From an uncultured Bacteroidales bacterium (GTDB taxonomy: Bacteria > Bacteroidota > Bacteroidia > Bacteroidales > Muribaculaceae): a stretch of DNA of 64,000 nucleotides. The position numbers were made by a program, and so were the translations under genes. The notes beneath the pieces are model-generated. The model saw nothing but the letters and a program-made list of their open reading frames with translations. It had not been told where the DNA came from and made no database searches. This document shows positions 54,651-63,554 of the stretch, in pieces. The stretch spans positions 1 through 64,000 of the forward strand of contig CASENC010000042.1 in NCBI GenBank assembly GCA_949289215.1. The letters run 5' to 3'. Every line of letters begins with the position of its first letter. Positions within the stretch are counted from its first letter, which is position 1.

Positions 54651-55265
54651 TTATTCCGTTTCACCGTCACGACCTTCCGCCCCCACTTGCTCGCCCATCA
54701 GATTGTTAAGCATGGCATACACGGCAAGACCTGCAACCGATTTTATACCGGTCTTCTTGGTTATGTTTTTCCGGTGAGAGATGACAGTGTGAATCGAAAT
54801 ATTCAATTGTTCGGCGATTTCCTTGCTCATAAGCCCCTTGGCAACAAGCACCAGTATGTCGCGCTCGCGCTTGGTCAATTCCGAAGCATCCGATTTTCCT
54901 TCCTTTTTATCTGCCGCTTCGCGGCCAAGGCTCGTCAATATGGCTATTATGTTATGCTTGGATTCGCGTATATCTATTACGGCATCAAAATTCCTCAAAT
55001 AAGACGGCTCAAAATATTGGTAAACCAACGCCACCGAAAACACACCTTCGGGCAGACCCGGCATCGCCGGCACTTGAGACGAATAAGGGAGCAATCCCGG
55101 ATTTATCACCACCGCATCGGGGTGGTGCGCAACAAGGCGTTCCTCAAGCATAGCCACATCTTCGGCCACACTCACCACTTCGAGGCGCGGACTGTCGTGA
55201 AGCACACTTCTCAGCCCTTCTACGATTATCTGCGACGGCTCGGCTATCAATATTTTCAATTTCAT
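54651..55265 (-). CDS. LuxR-type regulator with degenerate receiver
   Basis: The 204-residue protein has an N-terminal receiver-like domain (about 1-120) and a C-terminal LuxR helix-turn-helix (ELTKRERDILVLVAKGLMSK, then EIAEQLNISIHTVISHRKNI). Key phosphorylation residues are missing: the acidic pair is reduced to ILIAEPS and the phospho-acceptor position reads VVINPGLLP, Asn where Asp is expected. It therefore likely senses something other than a kinase signal, or acts through protein contacts. The ATG overlaps the stop of the hemerythrin gene by 4 bp, so the two products are made together. Confidence 0.88.
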   Translation of the reverse strand: MKLKILIAEPSQIIVEGLRSVLHDSPRLEVVSVAEDVAMLEERLVAHHPDAVVINPGLLPYSSQVPAMPGLPEGVFSVALVYQYFEPSYLRNFDAVIDIRESKHNIIAILTSLGREAADKKEGKSDASELTKRERDILVLVAKGLMSKEIAEQLNISIHTVISHRKNITKKTGIKSVAGLAVYAMLNNLMGEQVGAEGRDGETE

Positions 55266-55957
55266 CGCTTCTCTTTCCTTTCCAAATGCTCGACGTATGG
55301 TATGAGCACTTTTTCTTCTATAAAAGAATGTTTTTTCAAATCTTCCGACAACTGCAATATATCGAATACCGCCCCTATGGTCTCATAAGCTTTTACTTCT
55401 TCGGGCAGGTATTTAAACATTATCTGCGTCAAGTCATCCAATTTATCTTCAATATTGGTGTGGCTGGGCGAATATTGCGAAATGCTGTAACCTTCACTCG
55501 ACTCGCCTGCAAGCAGCCTTTTCAAGTGCGGAAACACGTTTTGCTCTTCATATTTGAAATGAGCCACGACTTCATTATTATATTCCTCGAAAAATTTCCT
55601 CAATATATCACCTGCGCGGTCTTTCATCTCGGCCGTCATGCGGGATATGTGCCGGGATATGTGCGGCAACCGCCTGTCAAGGTAATATCTGTGTGATGCC
55701 TCAAGATAGCAATTAAGCATACTCATGTCGATGGCAAGCACCTTATCGAGCGATGGCACATAATTGTCATGCGAATATATGTTGCATATCAACAAGAAAA
55801 AGTCCACCGCTATGCCATGGTTCTGGCATAACTCCTTTACGCTCTTGTCGCCAAATCCCATAGGGATGTTAAAGCGCGGCAACAGCAGTATCAAACTTGG
55901 CTTGATTAATATCAAATCAGCCATCTTCATATTCTCGTCAAACAAGTAATTCTTCAT
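55262..55957 (-). CDS. Hemerythrin-domain protein
   Basis: The 231-residue protein has an N-terminal region of about 85 residues and a four-helix hemerythrin HHE bundle with the expected di-iron ligands spread over it: SHRYYLD, VVAHFKYEEQNVFPH, PSHTNIEDKL and LKKHSFIEEKVLIPYVEH. Such proteins bind or sense oxygen or nitric oxide, or repair iron-sulfur clusters (RIC/ScdA type). I start at MKNYLFDEN, which fits the promoter at 56028-56059; the frame is open 14 codons further. It is co-transcribed with the pseudo-receiver LuxR gene. Confidence 0.85.
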   Translation of the reverse strand: MKNYLFDENMKMADLILIKPSLILLLPRFNIPMGFGDKSVKELCQNHGIAVDFFLLICNIYSHDNYVPSLDKVLAIDMSMLNCYLEASHRYYLDRRLPHISRHISRMTAEMKDRAGDILRKFFEEYNNEVVAHFKYEEQNVFPHLKRLLAGESSEGYSISQYSPSHTNIEDKLDDLTQIMFKYLPEEVKAYETIGAVFDILQLSEDLKKHSFIEEKVLIPYVEHLERKEKR

Positions 55958-56027
55958 CACGTCTTGTTTTTTGTAAAGATAATATGGATTACGAGGCATA
56001 TTCTTGCGATGTTAGTCATACAGAATT

Positions 56028-56059
56028 CAAAAGTAGTATAACTTTTGCACAACCGCAAA
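56028..56059 (-). promoter_or_regulatory. Promoter of hemerythrin-luxR operon
   Basis: On the minus strand TTTG (56056-56059), 20 bp, TACTTTTG (56028-56035). A second -7-like TAACTTTG lies at 56088-56095 without a clear -33 element. Confidence 0.7.
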
Positions 56060-56189
56060 CCATCTGTAACGTGCATCTTTACCGATGCAAAGTTACACTG
56101 CCTGCAATTCTCGCGCTATCCCCATTAATGATTAAATACACACCACAAATACACTACAAATTGGTATTTCACACGTCGGCAGGGTGGCG

Positions 56190-56197
56190 TAATTTTG
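56190..56197 (+). promoter_or_regulatory. -7 element of small Cys-rich gene
   Basis: TAATTTTG, preceded 19 bp upstream by TTTC (56167-56170), one base from the -33 consensus. Confidence 0.55.
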
Positions 56198-56214
56198 CAA
56201 TGTGAAAAATTCGC

Positions 56215-56346
56215 ATGATGATACAGCAAATATTGACAGTAATCATACTCGTTGCGGCATTCGGGCTATTGGCTTTCAAAATATACCGCATAATCACCTG
56301 TCGAAAGCAATGCAAAGTTCCATCATGCAATTGCCACAAACGATAA
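56215..56346 (+). CDS. Tiny Cys-rich single-pass membrane protein
   Basis: The 43-residue product has one membrane helix (MMIQQILTVIILVAAFGLLA) and a basic, Cys-rich tail ITCRKQCKVPSCNCHKR with four Cys and a His. Promoter, tandem ATG and a downstream terminator with T run support a real gene although it is very short. The layout matches the protein at 12924 and resembles FeoB-associated Cys-rich proteins. It is divergent from the hemerythrin operon. Metal binding is inference. Confidence 0.6.
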   Translation: MMIQQILTVIILVAAFGLLAFKIYRIITCRKQCKVPSCNCHKR

Positions 56347-56406
56347 ATACAAAATATAAACAGATTAAACAAAAAACATATAACTTTACCATAGTAGTTA
56401 GATATT

Positions 56407-56433
56407 GGCGACGTTGAGAAACGACGCCTTTTT
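56407..56433 (+). terminator. Terminator after small Cys-rich gene
   Basis: GGCGACGTT and AACGACGCC pair (one mismatch) around GAGA, followed by TTTTT. Confidence 0.75.
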
Positions 56434-56521
56434 CTATTATCCCAACATCATCCCGCCACCCAAGTTTTAATCTCTGCCACTTGCAAACCACCAAATTTAC
56501 ACATTTATTCATATAGAAACA

Positions 56522-56564
56522 AGCCAGGCAGGCTCAACCATTGTGCGGACTTGCCTGCCCGGCT
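56522..56564 (-). terminator. Hairpin after nitroreductase gene
   Basis: AGCCAGGCAGGC (56522-56533) pairs with GCCTGCCCGGCT (56553-56564) with one mismatch, 34 bp past the stop. Confidence 0.65.
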
Positions 56565-56597
56565 ATTTGAATACGAGATGGGCAAATGCCCTCGCGG

Positions 56598-57347
56598 CTA
56601 CTTCTTGATGTCAAAGCCTTGGGCGCGGGCAGCTGAGAGCATTTGGAATTTCATTGCCTCACGGTAGTAATCGAGGATATGGTCGCACCAGTCGTTGTCG
56701 CTCTTAGTGCCGCTGCGAGTGGCGTTATACTCTGTCACTGCCTCGTCATAAGCCTTGAGCTCGGCAGTCATGTCGCGGTCGGTGTAACCATTGGAATGTA
56801 TCATCAACTCACGTGGCAGTTTTGGCTTGACATCGGGATGCTCACGCGGAACGCCTATGGCTAAGCCACACACCACGAACACGCCCTGCGGCAAGTGCAG
56901 CAGCTCGGCCACGGCAGCCGGGTTGGCCGTGCGCACATATCCCACGCAGCAGCTGCCAAGGCCGCAAACCTGCGCGGCCACCACGGCACTCTGCATGGCT
57001 ATGGCTGCATCTATCACGCCCACGGTGAACCCGTCGAGCGTGTTGTAAAATTCGGGCATCTCCAGCCCCTTGGCGCGGGCAAGCACGCCGATGCGGTTAT
57101 AGTCGGCACAGAACACCAGGAAACGGTTGCACGTCTTAATCTGCTTCTGCCCGGTTATTTCGTATAACTTCAGTTTTACATCCTGGTCGGCTATGTCAAT
57201 CACCGACAGCTGCTGCCCATTGTAGCTTGTGGGCGAATTGCGTATGGCTGCATATATCGTCTCCATCGCCTCCCCAGGGATAGCGTCATATTCATAGCGG
57301 CGCACGCTGGTGCGCGTCTCAAAGAGTTGTTTTATTTCGGCTTGCAT
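56598..57347 (-). CDS. Nitroreductase family oxidoreductase (NfsA-like)
   Basis: The 249-residue flavoprotein has the FMN-binding RTSVRRYEYDAIP near the N terminus, NSPTSYNGQQLSVI, QSAVVAAQVCGLGSCCVGYV and the NfsA-type LAIGVPREHPDVKPKLPREL. It should reduce nitro or quinone compounds with NAD(P)H. Its promoter overlaps that of prfA. Confidence 0.9.
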   Translation of the reverse strand: MQAEIKQLFETRTSVRRYEYDAIPGEAMETIYAAIRNSPTSYNGQQLSVIDIADQDVKLKLYEITGQKQIKTCNRFLVFCADYNRIGVLARAKGLEMPEFYNTLDGFTVGVIDAAIAMQSAVVAAQVCGLGSCCVGYVRTANPAAVAELLHLPQGVFVVCGLAIGVPREHPDVKPKLPRELMIHSNGYTDRDMTAELKAYDEAVTEYNATRSGTKSDNDWCDHILDYYREAMKFQMLSAARAQGFDIKK

Positions 57348-57386
57348 AATAGTAAATTTATTTTAAGTCACGGTTCATTACTTATC

Positions 57387-57417
57387 CAAATTTACAGTAA
57401 CTTTGCAAGATAAACAA
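57387..57417 (-). promoter_or_regulatory. Promoter of nitroreductase gene
   Basis: On the minus strand TTG (57415-57417), 20 bp, TAAATTTG (57387-57394). The plus-strand TAACTTTG (57398-57405) that probably serves prfA lies inside its spacer. Confidence 0.65.
57398..57405 (+). promoter_or_regulatory. -7 element of prfA
   Basis: TAACTTTG, 41 bp before the prfA ATG. The -33 region is weak (TTC near 57374). Confidence 0.5.
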
Positions 57418-57445
57418 GCAAACACCGAATTTTTATTTTATATAT

Positions 57446-58555
57446 ATGACGACTACACCGCTGTTGCAGCGTCTCGACGGGCTCGACGCCCGCTTTGAAG
57501 AAATCGGCACTCTGATAACCGACCCCAGCGTCATTGCCGACAAGAAACGCTATGTGAAACTGAGCAAGGAATACAAGGACCTGGAACGCCTGCTTGCCAC
57601 CACCGGCCGCTACCGCAAGATGCTAAAGGAGATCGACGATGCCAAGCAAATGCTTGAAACCGAGCACGACGAGGAGTTGCGCCAAATGGCCCGCGAGGAA
57701 CTCGATGCCAACACTGCCCAGCTGCCGAAGATAGAGGAAGAAATAAAGCTGCTGCTTATCCCCGAAGACCCCGAGGACAGCCGCAACGCCATAGTGGAAA
57801 TACGCGGCGGCACGGGCGGCGACGAGGCCGCGCTCTTTGCCGGCGACCTGTTCCGCATGTATGCCAAGTATTGCGAATCGAAAGGGTGGCGCGTGGATGT
57901 GTCGAGCACAAGCGAGGGCGCGGCCGGCGGCTACAAGGAAATAATCTTCACAGTGACGGGAGCCAACGTGTATGGCACGCTGAAGTATGAGTCGGGGGTG
58001 CACCGCGTGCAGCGCGTTCCCGCCACCGAAACGCAAGGTCGGGTACACACATCGGCAGCATCGGTGGCAGTGTTGCCTGAAGCCGAACCGTTCGACGTGG
58101 AAATCAATGAGGGCGAAATCAAGTGGGATACTTTCCGAAGCGGCGGTGCAGGCGGACAAAATGTGAACAAGGTGGAATCGGGCGTGCGCTTGCGCTATAT
58201 GTGGAAAAATCCCAACACCGGAGAAACCGAAGAAATCCTTATCGAATGTACCGAGACGCGCGACCAGCCCAAGAACAAGGAACGCGCACTGACGCGCCTG
58301 CGCTCGTTCATCTACGACAAGGAACACCAAAAATATATCGACGACATCGCCTCGCGCCGCAAGACGCTCGTCTCAACCGGCGACCGTTCGGCCAAAATTC
58401 GCACCTACAACTATCCGCAAGGGCGCATCACCGACCACCGCATAGGCTACACCATATATAACCTTGCGGCGTTCATGGACGGCGACATACAAGACTGCAT
58501 CGACCACCTCATAGTGGCCGAGAACGCCGAAAAGCTGAAAGCAAGCGAAATATAA
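57446..58555 (+). CDS. prfA: Peptide chain release factor 1
   Basis: The 369-residue factor ends translation at UAA and UAG. The catalytic GGQ is in FRSGGAGGQNVNKVESGVRL near residue 237; the anticodon-mimic region holds RVPATETQGRVHTSA, with the PAT tripeptide typical of RF1. Length is normal. DUF4153 and pyrF follow closely and may share the transcript. Confidence 0.95.
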   Translation: MTTTPLLQRLDGLDARFEEIGTLITDPSVIADKKRYVKLSKEYKDLERLLATTGRYRKMLKEIDDAKQMLETEHDEELRQMAREELDANTAQLPKIEEEIKLLLIPEDPEDSRNAIVEIRGGTGGDEAALFAGDLFRMYAKYCESKGWRVDVSSTSEGAAGGYKEIIFTVTGANVYGTLKYESGVHRVQRVPATETQGRVHTSAASVAVLPEAEPFDVEINEGEIKWDTFRSGGAGGQNVNKVESGVRLRYMWKNPNTGETEEILIECTETRDQPKNKERALTRLRSFIYDKEHQKYIDDIASRRKTLVSTGDRSAKIRTYNYPQGRITDHRIGYTIYNLAAFMDGDIQDCIDHLIVAENAEKLKASEI

Positions 58556-58571
58556 GCAAAACAATAGTAAA

Positions 58572-60308
58572 ATGAACAGCAATTTTGCCACACGGTGGGT
58601 CGGCGATCTCAGGGGAGGCCTTGGCAGGTGTGCCCGCCGTTTCCCAGCGGCAGTGTTCTTCATTGCCGCGCTCACCTGCTGGCTATTGTGCCTGAGCCAC
58701 AATATCGACACCGGCGACGACCGCCTCAATGCTGCACTCTCCTACTACCTCTCGGTGGGCATACCGCTGTCGGTGATGCTGCAACTGTGGCGCGAAGAGC
58801 TTGAAAGCCACACGCACAGGGCGGCAGTGCAAGTAGCCGGGCAAACATTGTTGGCAGCCGATGCTATCTTCCTGTTCCTCAACGACCCCACCGCCGCCAT
58901 CGTCATAGCACACGCCGCAGCGGTAACCGCAATAATAATTGCCGCATTCCTCATATCATTCTACCGCGAACCGGGCGACGTGCCGTTTTGGAACTTTGCC
59001 TGGCGTGCAGCCGCGGCCTTCATAAAAGCGCAACTCACAAGTATGCTGTTCACGTGGGGCTTGGAACTGCTACTCTTTTCAGTGGGAACGCTGTTCAACA
59101 TTGACATTTCTGAAAACATATACATCGACATACCCATAATCTTCAACGTAGGGCTTGCCACACTGTTTTTCATCGGGATGCTGCCTGCCGGCGCGGCCAA
59201 GCATGACCAGCTGCCGCGCACGGGCGAATTCCTGCGCATCATGGTGCGCTATGTGTTCATCCCACTCGTTGCCTGCTATGCTGCGGTACTTTACGTGTAT
59301 GCCGCGCGCATACTCGTGATGTGGCAGCTGCCCGACGGCTATGTGGCATGGCTTGTGACGATACTCATGGCCGGTTGCGTGGCCATCGAGGCCGGCCTCT
59401 TCCCCTTCCGCCAATTCCCGATTAAGAAAAAAAGCGATGAACTGATTGCCCGCTGGCTGCCAATGCTCATCTTGCCGCTGCTGGTGCTTATGACCATAGG
59501 CATCGCCCGCCGTTTCAGCGACTACGGCATAACCGTCGCCCGGCTCTATATTGCAGCCTTCAATCTGTGGTGTTATGGCGTGTGCATCACCCTGTTCATC
59601 ACCCGTGCGCGGCGCATAAGCTGGATTCCAGCATCGTTCGCGGCTGTGTTTCTGCTCACGTCGGTGCTGCCGGGCGCCAACTTCGCCAGTATCACGCTCA
59701 ACACACTGCGTGGCGAAATCAAGACCGCCATGGAGCAGACCTGCACCGACACTCCTCCCCTATCCGAAGAACAATACAGCAACTGGATAAACAAAACCCT
59801 GCCCGAAAATGCAGGGCAGCGCATCAACGACAAGTTCATGTACCTGGCCGATATGTATGACTCAAACGCATACAATCACCTTGCCGCCGACAGCATATAC
59901 TTCTACAGCTACAAACTATATGACGACGAGGTGGACACGATTACTGTGGGAGATTATTACGGATTTTTCGCCACGCTGAGCGACGGCATCGACGTTCCCG
60001 CCGGTGCCACGCGCATCACCGAGGTAGAAATACACAGTTACGATGACACTTCGCTCGTATTCCACAGCAGCGGACAATTAGCCGTGAAAGTGGCTGAGGG
60101 CGACACCATCTATATAGACTTTCCCACACTGAAAATGCTCGACCGTACCAACTACGACTCTGCCCCATATACCGAGTTGCCGCAAAATGGCGACGACTTC
60201 AAATTCGTCCTCACCAAGCTCACCGGCGCCATGGGCGACAACGACAGCATCAACATTAACACAATAAATGGATATTTATTTAAACTAAAAGACATAGAAG
60301 GACAATGA
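58572..60308 (+). CDS. DUF4153 multi-pass membrane protein
   Basis: The 578-residue protein has about twelve membrane helices over the first 380 residues and a soluble, acidic C-terminal part of about 190 residues. The organisation fits DUF4153, a family of unknown function found throughout Bacteroidetes. No catalytic motif is visible. Its stop overlaps the pyrF start by 4 bp. Confidence 0.8.
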   Translation: MNSNFATRWVGDLRGGLGRCARRFPAAVFFIAALTCWLLCLSHNIDTGDDRLNAALSYYLSVGIPLSVMLQLWREELESHTHRAAVQVAGQTLLAADAIFLFLNDPTAAIVIAHAAAVTAIIIAAFLISFYREPGDVPFWNFAWRAAAAFIKAQLTSMLFTWGLELLLFSVGTLFNIDISENIYIDIPIIFNVGLATLFFIGMLPAGAAKHDQLPRTGEFLRIMVRYVFIPLVACYAAVLYVYAARILVMWQLPDGYVAWLVTILMAGCVAIEAGLFPFRQFPIKKKSDELIARWLPMLILPLLVLMTIGIARRFSDYGITVARLYIAAFNLWCYGVCITLFITRARRISWIPASFAAVFLLTSVLPGANFASITLNTLRGEIKTAMEQTCTDTPPLSEEQYSNWINKTLPENAGQRINDKFMYLADMYDSNAYNHLAADSIYFYSYKLYDDEVDTITVGDYYGFFATLSDGIDVPAGATRITEVEIHSYDDTSLVFHSSGQLAVKVAEGDTIYIDFPTLKMLDRTNYDSAPYTELPQNGDDFKFVLTKLTGAMGDNDSININTINGYLFKLKDIEGQ

Positions 60309-61126
60309 ACAAGCAACAACTTATCGACAACATACGACGCAAGCAGTCGTTCCTGTGCGTGGGCCTCGACCCCGACACCGCAAAAATGCCGGCACACCTC
60401 AATGGCAACCTATTCGAGTTTAACAAACAAATCATCGACGCTACGGCCGAATATGCCATAGCCTACAAGCCTAATCTTGCATTCTACGAGGTGCTTGGAA
60501 CTCGTGGTTATGAAATGTTTGAGCAGACGGTATCATACCTAAATGAAAATTACCCCGACGTGATGGTCATCGCCGATGCCAAGCGCGGCGACATAGGCAA
60601 CACTTCAAAGATGTATGCCCGCAGTTTCTTTGAGCAACTCGGTGTGGATGCAGTGACTGTGGCACCTTATATGGGTGAAGATAGCGTTACACCGTTTATC
60701 GGGTTCGATGGCAAGTGGGTGATTGTGTTGGGATTGACTTCCAATCAGGGATCGCACGATTTCCAAATGCTGCGCACCGACGATGGCCGATATCTTTTTG
60801 AAAACGTAATGGCAAAAGCCTCGACATGGGGCAACGCAGGCAACATGATGTTTGTAGTCGGAGCCACACAAGGCCGTATGTTTGAAGACGTGCGCCGCAT
60901 CCTCCCACACCACTTCCTGCTCGTTCCCGGCGTGGGTGCACAAGGTGGCAGCCTCGAAGAAGTGGCCCGATATGGCATGACCAATGAATGTGGCCTTATA
61001 GTCAACTCGTCACGCGGCATAATCCATGCCTCAAACGGCAAGGATTTCACCACCGTTGCATCAGCCAAGGCTCGCGATATGCAACAGCAAATGAGTGAAT
61101 TACTCAAAGCCAAAGGCATAATTTAA
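60305..61126 (+). CDS. pyrF: Orotidine 5'-phosphate decarboxylase (type 2)
   Basis: The 273-residue enzyme makes UMP. It begins with FLCVGLDPD, has the catalytic Lys-Asp cluster in [18 protein letters not shown] and [14 protein letters not shown], and ends with [14 protein letters not shown] then NSSRGI. Length and sequence fit the longer type 2 family. ATGA overlap with the DUF4153 gene. Confidence 0.95.
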   Translation: MNKQQLIDNIRRKQSFLCVGLDPDTAKMPAHLNGNLFEFNKQIIDATAEYAIAYKPNLAFYEVLGTRGYEMFEQTVSYLNENYPDVMVIADAKRGDIGNTSKMYARSFFEQLGVDAVTVAPYMGEDSVTPFIGFDGKWVIVLGLTSNQGSHDFQMLRTDDGRYLFENVMAKASTWGNAGNMMFVVGATQGRMFEDVRRILPHHFLLVPGVGAQGGSLEEVARYGMTNECGLIVNSSRGIIHASNGKDFTTVASAKARDMQQQMSELLKAKGII

Positions 61127-61142
61127 AAGCCTACCAGTTAAT

Positions 61143-61177
61143 CCAATTAGGCTAATTGGTTTAATTAGCCTAATTGG
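61143..61177. repeat. Perfect inverted repeat at edge of AT-rich island
   Basis: Perfect 15-bp arms CCAATTAGGCTAATT (61143-61157) and AATTAGCCTAATTGG (61163-61177) with a 5-base loop, 17 bp past pyrF. No T run follows. It could be a terminator or a boundary site. The rest of 61178-61400 is AT-rich and shows no gene. Confidence 0.6.
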
Positions 61178-61409
61178 AGAATTTCTCAAAGCCAAGAAAT
61201 CATTTGGAAAATTATTGGAAACAGAATGAGATTTGCTTTTAAAAAAAACGAATAGCATTCTCAATAATGCATATTATATAATAACCGATTTTTCTTTTAG
61301 ACTTTGTATAATCTATTTATCAATAAAGTTTAAGAACAATAATTGAAATAAGTTTTATAAAATATATTTTATCATTCCAGTAATTTTCTTGCTGGCATAA
61401 TAAAATTCT

Positions 61410-61417
61410 TATCTTTG
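61410..61417 (+). promoter_or_regulatory. -7 element of ATPase/Toprim-like cassette
   Basis: TATCTTTG, with TTG 18 bp upstream (61389-61391) or TTTC 21 bp upstream. The ATG lies 24 bp on. Confidence 0.5.
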
Positions 61418-61440
61418 CAGCATCAAAAGATTATAGTACT

Positions 61441-62547
61441 ATGTTAGTTAAGTTTGCCGTCAAAAATTATAGAGGTTTCACAAAACGCATAGAATGGGAT
61501 CTTTCTCGTCCGTCCAATTATACATTTAACGACTTTGCCATAAAGAACGGCATTGTCAAAAATGGCATTATATACGGGCCCAATGGTTCAGGAAAGAGCA
61601 ACCTTGCCCTTGCAATATTTGACATAGCCAACCATTTGTCGCATAAATGGAAAAAACCTGATTATTATGTGAACTTTGCAAATGCGTCAAACTTAAATGA
61701 AGGAGTTGAATTTGAGTACACTTTTAAATTCAATGAAAGCATTGTAAAGTACGCTTATTCCAAAATAATTCAGAATACAAATGTCAAAATAGTCAAGGAG
61801 CAGCTAATAGATGGCACAACAGAGCTTTTATACAAAGACCATGAAACATTGAGAATCTCTGACAGTTTCTCTTTAACCGATGCCGCCATCGAGAATTTGA
61901 GAGAAAGCGCAAACAATATATCCCTGATAAATTACCTGCTGATTTCCATTCCATTGCCCAAGGGGCATATACTTCTTCGATTAAAAGATTTTGTAGAGAA
62001 TATGCTTTTCTTTAGAAGCCTGGACAACAGGGAGTTTATTGGGTTAAAAGAGGGAGGCAGTAATATTGAAGAGTATCTGATTAATAATAATCTCGTGGGT
62101 GCTTTCCAAGATTTTCTGAAGGAGGTCAGCCATCAAGAATTCCATTTTGCACAACCTCTCCCGGGGGACAAAATGCTGTTTTGCATATTCGGAAATACTA
62201 AAATCCCTTTTTTCTTGATAGCGTCAACGGGTACATTAAATCTTGAATTGCAATTCTATTGGTTGTGTGAAATGAAGAATGCGTCATTTGTCTTTGTTGA
62301 CGAATTCGATGCTTTCTATCATCATGATTTGTCGTTCGCTATATGTAAGCGATTATTTGAAACAGACAAGCAAGTATTTGTGTCCACGCACGATACTTTC
62401 CTGCTGACAAATGACTTGCTTCGACCCGATTGTTTCTTCATTTTGAATAATAATAAGATTGCCGCTATTTGTGATTTGACTGATAAGGAACTCCGATTTG
62501 GGCATAATCTCGAAAAATTATATCGTGGAGGGACATTTGGCTTATGA
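61441..62547 (+). CDS. AAA ATPase of RloA/OLD-like type
   Basis: The 368-residue protein has a FxVKNYRGF start, Walker A GPNGSGKS (46-53), an STGTLNLELQ signature-like segment, Walker B FVFVDEFDAF (283-292) and an STHD switch motif (315-318), then LRFGHNLEKLYRGGTFG at the end. This is the SMC/ABC-type ATPase plan of anti-phage ATPases (RloA, AbiL, OLD). It has no nuclease domain of its own. Its stop overlaps the Toprim-like partner by 4 bp. The two genes are far more AT-rich than pyrF and pgk, which points to transfer. Confidence 0.82.
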   Translation: MLVKFAVKNYRGFTKRIEWDLSRPSNYTFNDFAIKNGIVKNGIIYGPNGSGKSNLALAIFDIANHLSHKWKKPDYYVNFANASNLNEGVEFEYTFKFNESIVKYAYSKIIQNTNVKIVKEQLIDGTTELLYKDHETLRISDSFSLTDAAIENLRESANNISLINYLLISIPLPKGHILLRLKDFVENMLFFRSLDNREFIGLKEGGSNIEEYLINNNLVGAFQDFLKEVSHQEFHFAQPLPGDKMLFCIFGNTKIPFFLIASTGTLNLELQFYWLCEMKNASFVFVDEFDAFYHHDLSFAICKRLFETDKQVFVSTHDTFLLTNDLLRPDCFFILNNNKIAAICDLTDKELRFGHNLEKLYRGGTFGL

Positions 62548-63284
62548 TTTTATTTGTCTTTGAAGGTGGTGCAGCTGAGCCCAAAATATTTGAGTCTTTG
62601 AACAAACTTTATTTTTCACAAGAAGAAGTAAAAATTGTTTGTTGCAGACATGATTTGCCGACATTATACTCTCATTTGGTAAAAAACGAGTATGATTTGT
62701 TCCGCTCTCTGCCGTTCAAAGAGAATGGTATCGTCATACCCGAAGATAAGCGATTAGACACATTGTTTTCACAGATTTTCCTGTTCTTCGATTACGACTT
62801 CCAGCATCATGGAGGGCTTGATTATGTAAATAAGATACTCAATAAGATGCTTGACTTTTTTAATGATGAAACCGAAAACGGGAAGTTATATATCAATTAT
62901 CCTATGGTTGAATCGTTAAAATATACCAAGCAAATGCCTGATAACAATTTCTATAATTATATAGCCACAAGAGACGATTGCACCAACCATAGATTTAAGA
63001 ATATGGCAGAAACCTTTGCATATTCTAAAGCTAAAGCTTATCGCTTCATTGATTTAAACAGAACTAATGAAACCGAAGTCGTTACTAATTGGGAATTATT
63101 GAAAGACCAAAATGTAAAGAAAGCAAATTACATAGTGAACAATATTATAGACTTCCCCTCAAACAAAGATGCCATAAGCCAAGAACAGATTTTCGATGCA
63201 CAAAAGACAAAGTTTGTAAACCCATCAGCATCTGTATCCATACTCAATTCTTTCCCGATATTCCTTTACGATTATTTTAAGTAA
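62544..63284 (+). CDS. Toprim/RloB-like partner protein
   Basis: The 246-residue protein opens MILFVFEGGAAEPKIFESLN, close in form to the RloB start (xEGxxTEPxY), with acidic E7 and E12. A second acidic motif FFDYDFQHHG (D83, D85) gives the E plus DxD set expected of a Toprim metal site. The C-terminal half is helical and unfamiliar. ATPase plus RloB/Toprim pairs occur in abortive-infection systems such as AbiL; nuclease activity here is inference. The ATGA overlap implies coupled translation with the ATPase. Confidence 0.65.
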   Translation: MILFVFEGGAAEPKIFESLNKLYFSQEEVKIVCCRHDLPTLYSHLVKNEYDLFRSLPFKENGIVIPEDKRLDTLFSQIFLFFDYDFQHHGGLDYVNKILNKMLDFFNDETENGKLYINYPMVESLKYTKQMPDNNFYNYIATRDDCTNHRFKNMAETFAYSKAKAYRFIDLNRTNETEVVTNWELLKDQNVKKANYIVNNIIDFPSNKDAISQEQIFDAQKTKFVNPSASVSILNSFPIFLYDYFK

Positions 63285-63331
63285 TCTACCCAAAAAGCAA
63301 TTACCGCAATCTCATAGCATACCTAAAGGCA

Positions 63332-63412
63332 GAACACATAGTGTTCACGCCGTAACGAACAATGGCGGCATCAAAGAGCGAATGTACAAACTACCATAAT
63401 AAACCATGGTAG
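63332..63412. repeat. Two small dyads upstream of pgk
   Basis: GAACAC-N3-GTGTTC (63332-63346) and CTACCAT-N8-ATGGTAG (63391-63412). Either may be an operator or end the cassette transcript. I see no gene in 63285-63554. Confidence 0.35.
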
Positions 63413-63493
63413 CCAACAAGCAACATACCCTCACACGCAATTGTTTTTAACATTTTGTAAATCAAAATATTTATATTTTCCCAATAGATTTGG

Positions 63494-63501
63494 TAAATTT
63501 G
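63494..63501 (+). promoter_or_regulatory. -7 element of pgk
   Basis: TAAATTTG, 53 bp before the ATG; the -33 region is poorly defined. Confidence 0.45.
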
Positions 63502-63554
63502 CGATACCTAAATTGCATAGATTATACCAATAACTTTTATAAATATTATTTATT

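Noticed and set aside
54651..55265. Ordinary two-component response regulator
   Set aside because: The phospho-acceptor Asp and the acidic pair are absent and no histidine kinase is adjacent.
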